A stretch of 64,000 nt of DNA from Cupriavidus oxalaticus (GTDB taxonomy: Bacteria > Pseudomonadota > Gammaproteobacteria > Burkholderiales > Burkholderiaceae): assembly GCF_016894385.1 (NCBI RefSeq), contig NZ_CP069812.1, positions 1,736,001 through 1,800,000 of the forward strand, read 5' to 3'. Below the pieces are notes generated by a model, which did no database searches, was not told the origin of the DNA, and saw nothing but the letters and a program-made list of their open reading frames with translations. The translations under genes and the position numbers were made by a program. Shown here in pieces: positions 27,609 through 36,846 of the stretch (position 1 is the first letter of the stretch; each line of letters opens with the position of its first letter).

Positions 27609-28667
27609 TTAGGGCTTGCGGAGCGAACGCAGGAACAGGTAGGTCAGGAGTATGCGGGATGGGGTTTTCTGAACAAAGAAGTAAGGCTGCGGCCTGCCTC
27701 CGAATCCCCTGAAGAAGCGCTCGACCGGCTCCAGCACCGACCCTTCGAAGTCAAACGTGCGCGCCACGCCAGAGGCAAATCGGATTGCGTTCCAGATGCA
27801 CAGGCTGCTAGCGCCGCTGGTGCGCAGCTTCGGGTCCGAGCCGGCCATCAGGTAATAGGCGACCTGTCCGTCCCAGACCAGATAGGCGCCTGCATGACGG
27901 TGCCCCAGTTTATCCACAGCAATGAAGATCTTGCGGGCCCCTCGCGCCGCGCACGCAGCGTCCAGGCGGCGCACGTAGTCGTCGGTATATGGCAACCGCA
28001 TGCATTGCCGGGTGAAAACCTGCCGGTTCAGCTGGATGAACTCATCGATACCGAGGTCGTCGCGCACCTGCAGACCATGGCGGGAGCCCGCTTTGCGAAT
28101 TTCGCCCCTGATGTTGTGCTGCATGCTATTCCAGAGCGCGGCCGTATCCGACAGGTCATCGAGCACATACGTGTACTTGGTGGTCTGGCGGAATCCCTTC
28201 CAGGCAAAGGGCAGCCAATTGGTCTGGCTGGGATCCCAGTGCTGTTGGAAATGGTCGAACCGCGGCAGTTGCCCAATCAGTTCGTCCATCAACTCCTTCT
28301 GTTGGCCCAGTATCCTCGCCGGTTTTCCCGCCATCGGTGCCAGCCACGGTCCGGCCATCTTGGCCAGCGCTGGCTGGGCGATGACTGAGAACCCATACAG
28401 CCGCCGGCGGGCATAGGGAAGGCTTGCGACCACCTGGCCACCGCGTTCCACCAGGGCAACGTCCCAGTTCCCGGGACCGGCGGTGGCATCCAGCCACCAC
28501 GCCTGGCTGAACAGGGGAATATTGACCGTATTGCAAAGCTGACGGTACCGGCGTTGCGCCGCGTCGCCCCCAGTGCCGATGTCAGGGATTTGCTTGACTG
28601 AATTAGCGGGCCAACTTGCGGCTGGCGCATTAGGATCAGCATAAGGTTTGCGCAGATCGTCGAGCAT
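27609..28667 (-). CDS. FemAB/GNAT-like acyltransferase (acetyltransferase_6 type)
   Basis: A 352-residue soluble protein of the double-GNAT FemAB/BioF2-like fold. Recognisable are the segment PLFSQAWWLDATAGPGNWDV near residue 50, RGEIRKAGSRHGLQVRDDL in the middle, and the closing GNAT-like part (HAGAYLVWDGQVAYYLMAGS, then TFDFEGSVLEPVERFFRGFG). Such proteins often transfer acyl groups during polysaccharide or cell-envelope assembly. GAGGAAG lies upstream of ATG 28667. There is no polysaccharide cluster around it, so the substrate is unknown. Confidence 0.75.
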   Translation of the reverse strand: MLDDLRKPYADPNAPAASWPANSVKQIPDIGTGGDAAQRRYRQLCNTVNIPLFSQAWWLDATAGPGNWDVALVERGGQVVASLPYARRRLYGFSVIAQPALAKMAGPWLAPMAGKPARILGQQKELMDELIGQLPRFDHFQQHWDPSQTNWLPFAWKGFRQTTKYTYVLDDLSDTAALWNSMQHNIRGEIRKAGSRHGLQVRDDLGIDEFIQLNRQVFTRQCMRLPYTDDYVRRLDAACAARGARKIFIAVDKLGHRHAGAYLVWDGQVAYYLMAGSDPKLRTSGASSLCIWNAIRFASGVARTFDFEGSVLEPVERFFRGFGGRPQPYFFVQKTPSRILLTYLFLRSLRKP

Positions 28668-29297
28668 ATCGGGTGGGCTTCCTCGAAAGGTTTCTGGCTC
28701 GTTCTCATGCCAACTTCGGCGAGCGGTAGCCCGCGCCTGAAGCTGAAATGAAGATACATTGGATTCCCAAGCAAACGACGAGGCATTGGTGTATTAAGCA
28801 ACAAAACTACATGTATGAGCTTGCAAGCAGCTAACCATAGGATGCTCAATATGTCGTGGCGAAGAGAGGCCTCAGTGCTCACAACCATACTTAGCCCGGC
28901 AAGTCCGGTTTTCCATGGTACGAGTGAAGCCGTGATTTTGGATGGATCTTGACGCCGCAAGGCTTCGCCAAGAAGCAGCTCTGGTTCCCAACTTTGGAGG
29001 GGGCGGTCGCTGCAGGCTGGGCGTCGCGGCCGGGAGCAGATCAGCGACTACTTATTGTTCTTGCTAGCATGCCCGCTGGAACACTGCGGTAACATCGTCG
29101 GTGAAGGTCTTTGTAGAAATAGATTGACGCGTTCCAGTGAGCTCCTGCGATGGTGTGATTCCGGCACTGTAAACAAGGGCTGGCTATATACTGAATTTAT
29201 GCAAAGCGGCCCGCCCAATCCTGGGCCTACGAGCAGATGAGCAGCCATAGTATGCATAATCGACATGGCGGCCATCTGCGGTCATAAGCGAATTGCC
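28668..29297. other. no recognisable gene
   Basis: Both strands contain only short frames without resemblance to known proteins. The AT-richer part around 28780-28860 probably holds the promoter of the minus-strand FemAB-like gene. Confidence 0.5.
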
Positions 29298-29534
29298 ATG
29301 CTTCCTCTCATTGAAGAGCGCCGGCATCTGGAGCTGGCCGACCGTCACATTGCGGAAGGTCGTGTGCGAATCCGGCGGCAGATTGCCGTAATCCGCCGGC
29401 TACGAGTCTCAGACTTTGACGACACGACTGCGCTGGAATTGTTGCGCGTGCTGCGAGCTATCGGGTTGACGTCGCGCGATCATCGGCACCTGGTGGTTCA
29501 CAACCTACTCGACGCATTGCAACACCAGAATTGA
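29298..29534 (+). CDS. small helical hypothetical protein
   Basis: A 78-residue basic helical protein beginning MLPLIEERRHLELADRHIAE. The core LADRHIAEGRVRIRRQIAVI resembles a family of small Burkholderiales and rhizobial hypothetical proteins in which this helix is the conserved part. The function is unknown. The frame can start further upstream at 29265, and the ribosome-binding site is poor. Confidence 0.55.
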   Translation: MLPLIEERRHLELADRHIAEGRVRIRRQIAVIRRLRVSDFDDTTALELLRVLRAIGLTSRDHRHLVVHNLLDALQHQN

Positions 29535-29658
29535 TGGGACGTGCTGATGACTGCACGCGCCGAGTTCGGCGAACTCACTGTACCCGGCAAGCCGGCTGGC
29601 CGGAACTTGTGGAACCAGCGCACTGGAGGCCGGGCGTTGGTTTGCCAGCCGATGGGCA

Positions 29659-31911
29659 TCAGAACGGCCAGAACGAGGGGCGGTTATGGTCTTGGGACCG
29701 AGGCCTGGAGGCAGGATTGGGCGCGGGTCCGAGCTTCGCATTCGAATCGATAGTTCCTGCCCGCAGTGCCATGTCGTAGAACGCGCCCACCATCGGCAAG
29801 GCGCTATGCGCACCCTGCCCCCAATCATTGCCAAGCGTCACGCGCCCATCGTCGAATCCCACCCAGGCGCCGGAAACCAGTTGCGCATGCATGAGGATGA
29901 ACCATCCATCCGTGTTGTCCTGCGTCGTGCCGGTCTTGCCGGCCACGTCGGCACGAATCCAAAAACGGTTTCTGATACTCATGGCAGTGCCGCGATCAAT
30001 CACGCCACGCATGACGTCGACGAGAGTATGTGCTGCAGCAGCGGGAAGTGCCTGCTCCGGCGACGTGCTTGGGAATTGGGCGAGCACTTTGCCTTCGTGG
30101 TTTTCGATGCGAGTGACCATACGCGGTTCAATATACGCGCCGCGGTTCGCGATCGTGCTATACGCCGAAACCATTTCCTTAAGCGTAACCGGGCTCGTGC
30201 CAAGGGCGAGCGAGGGGACCGCCTCGAGCGAACTCTCGCGTACGCCCATCTTGCGCGCGAGCCGTGCGACTTTCTCGGTACCTTCCTTTTGCATGAGCTG
30301 CGCCGTGACGCGATTACGCGAATACACGAGGGCGTCGCGCAGCGTCATTGGTCGGTCTGTGGGAGGCGCCGCATCGGTAGGCCGCCACGTCGCTTGGCCT
30401 TTCATCGGAATGGCGACGTTTTTGTCGACGAGTGTATCGCCCGGCTGTGCGCCACGTGCAAACGCCGCGCCGTAGACGAAGGGCTTGAATACCGATCCAG
30501 GCTGACGTCGCGCCTGCTGCACATGGTCGAACGGAGTTTCATTGAAATCACGACTACCAACCCATGCCTTGATCTCGCCGTTGCGCGGATCAATCGCGAG
30601 AAAACCCGCTTGGACCTGCGTCTTGCTGCGGCAAAGTGCGCGGACAAACGAGGGGTTCGCGCCGAGCTTTCGAAGCGCTACGCGATCAGATTGGCCGGCA
30701 TCGCGCGCGGCACGGTAGTCGGGAGTTTGCCGGATGAAGCTCCGAAAAAGGTCGTTCCCGGGGCTACAGCCCGTACGTTCATTCCATGCCCGATTCGCTA
30801 TCCATTGCAACTGGCTTGCCTGCCAGTTCATCGCTTGCACTGCCATCGACTGCAATCGGGAATCGATGGTTGTGCGCACGACCAGCCCGTCGGCATAGAT
30901 GTTGTAGCCATGGCGCTCGGCCCATGCAGTCAACCACTTGCGCAGGTGCGCCGAGAAATGCGGGGCGGCGCCCAGTGGCGCGATCTGCTGCTCGAATTTG
31001 ACGTAGAGATGCTGTCGCTTTAACCAGCTGTAATCCTTGTCACTGAGCTTGCCGTACTTGTTCATCTGCGCAAGCACTGTATTTCGCCGCTGGATTGCGC
31101 GATCCGGATTCAGCATAGGATTGTAGCTGCTGTTGGCCTTTAGCATGCCGACGAGCATCGCGCTCTCGAGAATGTCGAGCTGTTGGGCCGATTTGGCGAA
31201 ATAGGTGCGCGCGGCCATTTCCACGCCATAGGCGTTGTACAGGAATGGCACATTGTTGAGGTAGGTTTCAAGGATCTGGTCCTTGGTGTACACGAATTCG
31301 ATCTTAATCGCCGTGATCGCTTCCTTGACCTTGCGCGCGAGAGTCGGGGCGCGGCCGATTTCATCGGGATACAAATTACGCGCCAGTTGCTGCGTAATGG
31401 TCGATCCGCCCTGGCGATCGCCAGTCAATGTACGTAGTGCGGCCGACGCGGTGCGCAACCAGTCTATGCCGTGATGCTGGTAAAACCGGTGGTCTTCGGT
31501 CGCGATCAGCGCCTCTGCCATGTGGGGCGAGATCCGACTAAGCGGTACCCATTGGCGATTGACCGGTTTGAACTCGTCGATCAGTCTGCCGTCGGCCGAT
31601 ACGATCAGCGCTGGCCTGTCGATGCGGGCTTTGCGGATATCGTCAGTGTCTGGAGTAAAGGGAATCAGCGCCAGCACATACAGCAGAAACATTGCTGGCA
31701 GGGCAAAAAGCGTCAGCATGATGCCGCGTCGTGACGGACGGGCAAGGGAACGCAGCGCGCCGGTGAGCGTTCGCCTCGCCTTGGAAAACCTGCTGAGAAC
31801 CAAGGGTCCGATGCAAGGAAGCCGCCGTGCACAAGTCTCACGAAAGAACGTAATGTAGCGGCGATTCACGGTACCGAGCGATGGCGGAAAAGGAGGAGCG
31901 GATCGTACCAA
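29659..31911 (-). CDS. class A penicillin-binding protein (PBP1a-like)
   Basis: A bifunctional peptidoglycan glycosyltransferase/transpeptidase, 750 residues from the longest start; the true start may be internal. A membrane anchor lies at about residues 65-85. The GT51 domain has EALIATEDHRFYQHHGIDWL (catalytic Glu) and GGSTITQQLARNLY. The transpeptidase domain has RRQPGSVFKPFVY (Ser-x-x-Lys), SRN in DALVYSRNRVTAQL, and KTGTT in DVAGKTGTTQDNTDGW. It stands alone; the housekeeping copy is normally elsewhere, so this is probably an accessory paralogue. Confidence 0.93.
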   Translation of the reverse strand: MVRSAPPFPPSLGTVNRRYITFFRETCARRLPCIGPLVLSRFSKARRTLTGALRSLARPSRRGIMLTLFALPAMFLLYVLALIPFTPDTDDIRKARIDRPALIVSADGRLIDEFKPVNRQWVPLSRISPHMAEALIATEDHRFYQHHGIDWLRTASAALRTLTGDRQGGSTITQQLARNLYPDEIGRAPTLARKVKEAITAIKIEFVYTKDQILETYLNNVPFLYNAYGVEMAARTYFAKSAQQLDILESAMLVGMLKANSSYNPMLNPDRAIQRRNTVLAQMNKYGKLSDKDYSWLKRQHLYVKFEQQIAPLGAAPHFSAHLRKWLTAWAERHGYNIYADGLVVRTTIDSRLQSMAVQAMNWQASQLQWIANRAWNERTGCSPGNDLFRSFIRQTPDYRAARDAGQSDRVALRKLGANPSFVRALCRSKTQVQAGFLAIDPRNGEIKAWVGSRDFNETPFDHVQQARRQPGSVFKPFVYGAAFARGAQPGDTLVDKNVAIPMKGQATWRPTDAAPPTDRPMTLRDALVYSRNRVTAQLMQKEGTEKVARLARKMGVRESSLEAVPSLALGTSPVTLKEMVSAYSTIANRGAYIEPRMVTRIENHEGKVLAQFPSTSPEQALPAAAAHTLVDVMRGVIDRGTAMSIRNRFWIRADVAGKTGTTQDNTDGWFILMHAQLVSGAWVGFDDGRVTLGNDWGQGAHSALPMVGAFYDMALRAGTIDSNAKLGPAPNPASRPRSQDHNRPSFWPF

Positions 31912-32032
31912 ATGGAGGGCGCAGCGCCAGAGCGAGGTGCTAGAGTTACTTTTGTAACTTTCTTGATACAGGTCTCCGTGGTCCCGTCTGTTACCCTCGA
32001 GATGTCGCCAACGTTTAACTTTTGGGGCTTGT

Positions 32033-32335
32033 ATGTCTCGTCATTTCATCAGCCTGCTCTTGCTGGCCGGCTTGAGCGTCACCTCCGCTATCGCGTATGC
32101 CGATCCATGGAAGGATGAGTCTGGGCATGGACATGGCCGGAAGTACAAGGGCGGCGACTATAAGGAGGAGTATTGGGACGGTAGCTGTAAGGTCGAGCGA
32201 AAGTGGGAAAAGAATGGGGAGTACAAGGAAGAGCGCAAATGCAAGGATCGGCCGGCCGCTTACCATCCGCCTGGGGCAGTCTATTATCCGGAGCCGGCAA
32301 TCGTTGTAAGTCCGCAAGTCATCATCCGGCCCTGA
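32033..32335 (+). CDS. small secreted Lys/Glu/aromatic-rich protein
   Basis: A 100-residue precursor with a clear signal peptide (MSRHFISLLLLAGLSVTSAI, cleavage near YADPW). The mature part begins with a His/Gly-rich stretch, then has repeated charged-aromatic units (YKGGDYKEEYWDGSCKVERK, WEKNGEYKEERKCK) with two Cys, and a Pro/Tyr/Val-rich tail. It is not an enzyme type I recognise. A hairpin at 32373-32394 follows. Confidence 0.7.
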   Translation: MSRHFISLLLLAGLSVTSAIAYADPWKDESGHGHGRKYKGGDYKEEYWDGSCKVERKWEKNGEYKEERKCKDRPAAYHPPGAVYYPEPAIVVSPQVIIRP

Positions 32336-32372
32336 CGCCGATACTTCGAAATAGAAAGAGGGCCGGCTGCAA

Positions 32373-32394
32373 CGCAGTGGGCCTTGCCACTGCG
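32373..32394 (+). terminator. hairpin after the small secreted protein gene
   Basis: CGCAGTGG (32373-32380) and CCACTGCG (32387-32394) form a perfect 8-bp stem with loop GCCTTG. No T-run follows, so it is only a candidate terminator. Confidence 0.4.
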
Positions 32395-32615
32395 GTCACG
32401 CCCTAAGCTGCCTTGGCACGACCGCCCGGTTCTGGCCCTTGCCCCCGCCCGAACTGGCGCAACTGCAAACCTGCACGTGCCGTACAGATGGGCCTCGGCA
32501 CAGAAGCATAACTCCACCATTTATCCACTGGGACATCTCGTCCGGCGGGCCGTTTGCCTAAACGTTGCCGCGGAACAAAGCCTCTGTGGCCCCTCGTAAT
32601 GGCGTCCCGGCGTGT

Positions 32616-33398
32616 TCAGAGCGCCGCTTCCGTAGCCCCGCTCCGCCTGGACTTCCCCGTGGCGCCGGCTTTGCGCTGCTGGAGGTACTTTAGAACAAGG
32701 TCTGTGGTGTGCTGGAAATGGTCCGACAGGAGTTTGCATGCCTTGGTTGCATCCCGCGCCAGGATGGCGTTGACCATGGCTTCATGCTCTGCCGCCACAT
32801 CGCGGCTACGCTCTGCCTTGGGCGCAGCAAGAGACAGAACGCGGTAGCGCGCGGTCTGGTCTCTCAGCACCCGCGAGAACCGGCGCATCCAGGGCGAACT
32901 GCAACCGGCGATCAGCACTTCGTGAAACGCTGCGTGGGCGGTTTCCCATTCGGGATTCAGGGTGCCGCCTTGACCGCGCAACACCATCGGAATGCGCGTG
33001 AGGCGATGGTGAGCGGCAATCACTTCGGATTCCCAGGCAATATCGGCCGACTCAATGGCATCGCGCAGGGCAGCGGTCTCGATCTGCTGTCTGACCCGCG
33101 TGACATCCAGCAATTCATCCGGCGACAACTCCGCGACCCGGAAACCCTTTTGATCGATGGCCAGCACGAAGCCCGTCGTGCAGAGGCGTGAAAGCGCCTC
33201 GCGCAGCGGAATGACGCCGGCCTGGTAGCGGTCGGCCAGTTCTTTCAGGCGCAACTTGCTGCCGGCGGGCAGCTTGCCATTGATGATGTCTTCGCGGACG
33301 GCCTGCTCAAGGACCGACGCCCAGGTCCGCCCGCCCAGGTCGGGAAGGGCGGTGGCGGTATCGTCGTTGACTGCCATGTTTGCTGACTTGGCTGGCAC
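32616..33398 (-). CDS. GntR-family regulator (FadR/FCD subgroup) of the catabolic block
   Basis: A 260-residue regulator. Residues 25-95 form the GntR winged helix (VREDIINGKLPAGSKLRLKE, then YQAGVIPLREALSRLCTTGF). The helical FCD effector domain covers about 100-230 and includes metal-ligand-type residues (ETAHAAFHEVLIAGC; AAEHEAMVNAILARDATKAC). It lies on the same strand after the importer genes but has its own upstream gap with a TATATATATTC motif at 33436-33446. It probably senses the aromatic substrate or a pathway intermediate. Confidence 0.9.
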   Translation of the reverse strand: MPAKSANMAVNDDTATALPDLGGRTWASVLEQAVREDIINGKLPAGSKLRLKELADRYQAGVIPLREALSRLCTTGFVLAIDQKGFRVAELSPDELLDVTRVRQQIETAALRDAIESADIAWESEVIAAHHRLTRIPMVLRGQGGTLNPEWETAHAAFHEVLIAGCSSPWMRRFSRVLRDQTARYRVLSLAAPKAERSRDVAAEHEAMVNAILARDATKACKLLSDHFQHTTDLVLKYLQQRKAGATGKSRRSGATEAAL

Positions 33399-33435
33399 GG
33401 TTGCGTCTCGCAGAATGATAGATAGTGACCTTCAT

Positions 33436-33446
33436 TATATATATTC
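33436..33446. promoter_or_regulatory. TATATATATTC motif before the GntR gene
   Basis: This motif lies 38-48 bp upstream of the GntR start. The same 11 bases occur at 43398-43408 in front of the divergent YCF48/RND operon, with close variants at 41952-41960 and 43454-43465. It is a candidate autoregulatory GntR site. Confidence 0.5.
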
Positions 33447-33474
33447 CTCGACTTACCGATGTCGCAGCCATGCG

Positions 33475-34533
33475 TCAGGATCCACCCCTCGCAGAAGGCA
33501 GGAGCAGTTTCGACGAGACCGGCAAGGCCTCCAGCCCGAAGCGCTGCCGCACCCATCCCCACAGTCCTTGCGGAAAGAGCAGGGTGACCAGGATGGCGGT
33601 GGCGCCCAGGCCGATCAGGTAGCCGGTACCGTACTGGCCGAACCAGCGGTCGAGCGCCCAGAACAGGCAGGCGCCCACAAGCGGGCCTTCGATCGTGCCG
33701 ATGCCGCCCACGACCACCATGAAGATGGCAAAGGCGGTCCAGTCCACTGCGAAGGCAGCGTCGGGGGAGATCCGCAGGTTGCCGATAAAGTAGAGGGCCC
33801 CGGCAAGCCCCGCGCCGCCGGCGCACACGACGTAGATGACGTAGCGTGACTGGCGTACGTTGATGCCGTGTGAGGCGCTGGCCAGCGGTGCGTCCTTGAT
33901 GGCCCGCAGGGCAAGCCCATGCCGCGTCGACAGCAACAGGTGGACGCCGAACAGGCCGCAGGAGGCCGCGGCCAGCGTCATCCAGTACACCAGTGCTTCG
34001 CGTGTTGCGCTGTTGAAGTCGGCAAGCCCGAGCAGGCTTGTTCCGGTGCCGCCACCGAGCCATGGCATGTTGGCGATCGTCAGCCGTGCCAGTTCGGCAA
34101 GCGCCCAAGTGCCGATCGCGAAATAGCCGCCATGGAGACGGAAGGCGATCGGTGCGGCCAGGGCTGCCGCAGCGGCGGCCGCCAGCGCTGAGAGCGGTAC
34201 CGACCAGAACGGGTTCAGGCCAGCATTGTTCGACAGGGCGACGATGGCGTATCCGCCCAACCCGAAGAAGGCCTGCTGCCCCACGGAAACCATGCCGGCG
34301 AAGCCAGCCAGCAGGTTCCACATTGCAGCAAAGACAAAGTAGCAGCCGATGCGCGTCAGTTCGCGCATCCACGCCGGGTCGCCCCAGGCCGGCAGTGTCG
34401 CCGCCGTCAGCACCAGTGCCAGCAGCAAGCCATAGCTGGCATAGCCGGCGCGGGTCATCCGACGCACCCGCCATGCCGGTTCGGCCTGCAGGAGCCCGGA
34501 AGGCGGGATGGAGGTCGTATCGATGTGTTCCAT
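33475..34533 (-). CDS. branched-chain amino acid-type ABC permease LivM
   Basis: A 352-residue inner-membrane permease of the LivM family with about ten helices. The family segment AGFAGMVSVGQQAFFGLGGY (residues 73-92) is clear, as is ALRAIKDAPLASASHGINVR, the cytoplasmic loop that meets the ATPases. It is the last gene of a transporter cluster on this strand. Such LIV-type importers often carry aromatic acids rather than amino acids in catabolic clusters. Confidence 0.93.
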   Translation of the reverse strand: MEHIDTTSIPPSGLLQAEPAWRVRRMTRAGYASYGLLLALVLTAATLPAWGDPAWMRELTRIGCYFVFAAMWNLLAGFAGMVSVGQQAFFGLGGYAIVALSNNAGLNPFWSVPLSALAAAAAAALAAPIAFRLHGGYFAIGTWALAELARLTIANMPWLGGGTGTSLLGLADFNSATREALVYWMTLAAASCGLFGVHLLLSTRHGLALRAIKDAPLASASHGINVRQSRYVIYVVCAGGAGLAGALYFIGNLRISPDAAFAVDWTAFAIFMVVVGGIGTIEGPLVGACLFWALDRWFGQYGTGYLIGLGATAILVTLLFPQGLWGWVRQRFGLEALPVSSKLLLPSARGGS

Positions 34534-34537
34534 GTTT

Positions 34538-35404
34538 TCAGTCCCTGGTTTGGGGAAGAAGTCCCTGAGGCCGGACCAGCAAGGTCAGCAGGAAGATGAG
34601 GTGCCCGAACCACGTGCCCCAGCCCGGATCGAAGTACATGCCGACGGACTGGGCCACGCCGAGCAGCGCCGCGCCCAGCCAGGCGCCCCAGAACGATCCC
34701 ATGCCGCCGACGATGACCGCCTCGAAGGAGAACAGCAGCAGGCTGGGCCCGTCTGCGGGAGAGACGGTGGTGCGCATGCCTTGCAGCACGCCCGCCGCGG
34801 CGATCAGCATGAAGGCGATGGCGGTCGCCAGGCCATACACGTGCCTGGCATCCAGCCCGGTCAGCTGGGCGGCTTCCGGATCATCGGAGACTGCCCGGAA
34901 GGCGCGGCCGATCGCCGTGCGCGTCATCATTGCCTGCAGGCCCGCAGTGGCCAGCAATGAGACGGCGAAGACGAGCAGCGGCAGGGCGCCAATGGACAGG
35001 TCTTGCGTCAGCGGCAGGGCCACGAGGTTAAGTCCGCCTGCGTCGATGGAGCGCGGGTCCGACGTGAAGACGGCAAGCAGGACATTCTGGATCACGATGG
35101 ATAGCCCGAAGGTGACCACCAGCGCAGGCAGGGGATCGCGCGACAGCACACGGTTGAGTAGCGCACGCTGCAGCACGTAGCCGAGTGGGAAGAACAGCCC
35201 CACCACCAACACGGCGGCGGCAAGCGCCGGCCAGCCGCTGGCAAGCATCGCGGCGATGGCCGCGAACGCCGCCAGGACGAGGCAGTCGCCGTGGGCGATA
35301 TTGGTCAAGCGCATGACGCCGTACATCAGGGCTAGTCCGAGCGCAAAGAGGGCGTACACGCTGCCGAGCAGCAGCCCCTGGATCAATACATCTGTCAATA
35401 GCAT
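34538..35404 (-). CDS. branched-chain amino acid-type ABC permease LivH
   Basis: A 288-residue permease of the LivH family, partner of LivM. It begins LLTDVLIQGLLLGSVYALFA, has the motif ALGLALMYGVMRLTNIAHGD and the ATPase-contact loop TAIGRAFRAVSDDPEAAQLT. It starts 8 bp after livF and stops 4 bp before livM. Confidence 0.94.
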   Translation of the reverse strand: MLLTDVLIQGLLLGSVYALFALGLALMYGVMRLTNIAHGDCLVLAAFAAIAAMLASGWPALAAAVLVVGLFFPLGYVLQRALLNRVLSRDPLPALVVTFGLSIVIQNVLLAVFTSDPRSIDAGGLNLVALPLTQDLSIGALPLLVFAVSLLATAGLQAMMTRTAIGRAFRAVSDDPEAAQLTGLDARHVYGLATAIAFMLIAAAGVLQGMRTTVSPADGPSLLLFSFEAVIVGGMGSFWGAWLGAALLGVAQSVGMYFDPGWGTWFGHLIFLLTLLVRPQGLLPQTRD

Positions 35405-35412
35405 GGCTTACC

Positions 35413-36114
35413 TCAGCAGCCGAAATAGGCTTGTGTGATTTGCGCGGCAGACAGTGCGTCGGCGCGACCGGAGAGCGTGACCCGTCCCCGTTGCAGACAA
35501 TAGAGCCGCTCGCTGACCCTGCATGCCGTGGACAGGTCTTGCTCCACCACCACGACGGTGGTTCCCTCCTGGCCGACGGTCGTGAGCGCCGCATAGACTT
35601 CCCGTACCACCGCGGGCGCGAGACCGAGCGAGATTTCGTCGCACAGCAGCAGCAGTGGATTGCCCATCAACGCGCGGCCGATGGCCACCATTTGCTGCTG
35701 GCCGCCCGACAGCGAGGTGGCCGGCAGGGCACGCTTGTCTTTCAGCGCAGGGAACAAGGCGTACACACGTTCGAGTCCCCAGGTCCCGGCCCGGCCGGTG
35801 TGCTTTCCCATCAGCAGGTTTTCCTGGACCGACAGGCTCGGGAACAGCCTGCGGCCTTCCGGCACCAGACTGATTCCCGCTCGCGCCGTCGCGGCGGCTC
35901 CGATCCCGCCGATGGTGGTATCCCCGAATCGCACCGCATTCGCATGGACCGGCACCAGGCCGACGATCGACTTCAGCAAGGTGGACTTGCCGGCGCCATT
36001 CGCCCCGATGACCGCGACGATTTCGCCAGGATAGATGTCCATGTCGACGTCATGCAGGGCCTGGAAGTCGCCGTAGCGGCTGGACAATGCTCTGACTTGC
36101 AGGATGGCGTTCAT
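35413..36114 (-). CDS. ABC transporter ATP-binding protein LivF
   Basis: A 233-residue ATPase of the LivF type. Walker A is GANGAGKSTLL, the signature is LSGGQQQM, and Walker B is LLLLCDEISLGLAP. It powers the importer together with LivG. Its ATG overlaps the livG stop (ATGA), indicating translational coupling. Confidence 0.95.
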   Translation of the reverse strand: MNAILQVRALSSRYGDFQALHDVDMDIYPGEIVAVIGANGAGKSTLLKSIVGLVPVHANAVRFGDTTIGGIGAAATARAGISLVPEGRRLFPSLSVQENLLMGKHTGRAGTWGLERVYALFPALKDKRALPATSLSGGQQQMVAIGRALMGNPLLLLCDEISLGLAPAVVREVYAALTTVGQEGTTVVVVEQDLSTACRVSERLYCLQRGRVTLSGRADALSAAQITQAYFGC

Positions 36115-36839
36115 GTGCCGTGCTCCTCGGTTCCCAAGTAGATCTGCCGGACCTTGGGATCGGCCATCACGGCATCAGGCTTGCCGTCGCAGACAATCTC
36201 GCCGAAGTTGAGCACCACCAGGCGGTCCGCGACCTTCATCAAGGCATGCAGTACATGCTCGATCCATACGATGGTGATGCCCGACTGCTTCAGCACCTGC
36301 AGTTCAGAAACCAGCAGCGCGGCTTCTGCCTCGGTCAGGCCGCCGGCAATTTCGTCGAGCAGCAGCAGCGTGGGGGAGGTGGAAAGCGCGCGAGCCAGTT
36401 CCAGGCGTTTGCGGTTGAGCAGCGTCAGCGTGCCGGCAGGCTGATTCGCCAGCCCCAGCATGCCGCTCATGCGCAGCGCGTCGACGGCGCGTGCTTGCGC
36501 GGGCCCCGCGCCCAGTCCGGCGCCGAAGCGTGCCGCGGTGAGGCAGTTCTCGAATACCGTCATCGAGCCGAAAGGCCGAGGGATCTGGTATGACCGCCCG
36601 ATGCCCAACCGCGCCCGCTCATGCGCTGGCCGGCTAGTCACGTCGGCACCATCAAAAACGACGGTGCCACGGTCGGCGGCAACATCGCCGCTGATCAGGT
36701 TGAACAGCGTGGTCTTGCCGGCCCCGTTGGGACCCAGGATGCCGACCGTCTCGCCATGCCGAACCGAAAGCGAGACGCCCCTGCTGACATGGATGGCGCC
36801 ATAGTGCTTGCTGACGCCCTGCAGTTCCAGTGCTGACAT
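36111..36839 (-). CDS. ABC transporter ATP-binding protein LivG
   Basis: A 242-residue ATPase of the LivG type. Walker A is GPNGAGKTTLF and Walker B is LLLLDEIAGGL. The signature region reads TLLNRKRLELARAL instead of the usual LSGGQ..., a deviation from most LivG proteins. The C-terminal tail KVRQIYLGTEEHG is typical of the family. It is followed by livF with overlap. Confidence 0.92.
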   Translation of the reverse strand: MSALELQGVSKHYGAIHVSRGVSLSVRHGETVGILGPNGAGKTTLFNLISGDVAADRGTVVFDGADVTSRPAHERARLGIGRSYQIPRPFGSMTVFENCLTAARFGAGLGAGPAQARAVDALRMSGMLGLANQPAGTLTLLNRKRLELARALSTSPTLLLLDEIAGGLTEAEAALLVSELQVLKQSGITIVWIEHVLHALMKVADRLVVLNFGEIVCDGKPDAVMADPKVRQIYLGTEEHGT

Positions 36840-36846
36840 GAGCGCC

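Noticed and set aside
33245..34474. Minus-strand frame of 409 codons overlapping livM and the GntR gene
   Set aside because: Shifted frame of both genes; lacks membrane segments or DNA-binding motifs that the correct frames show.
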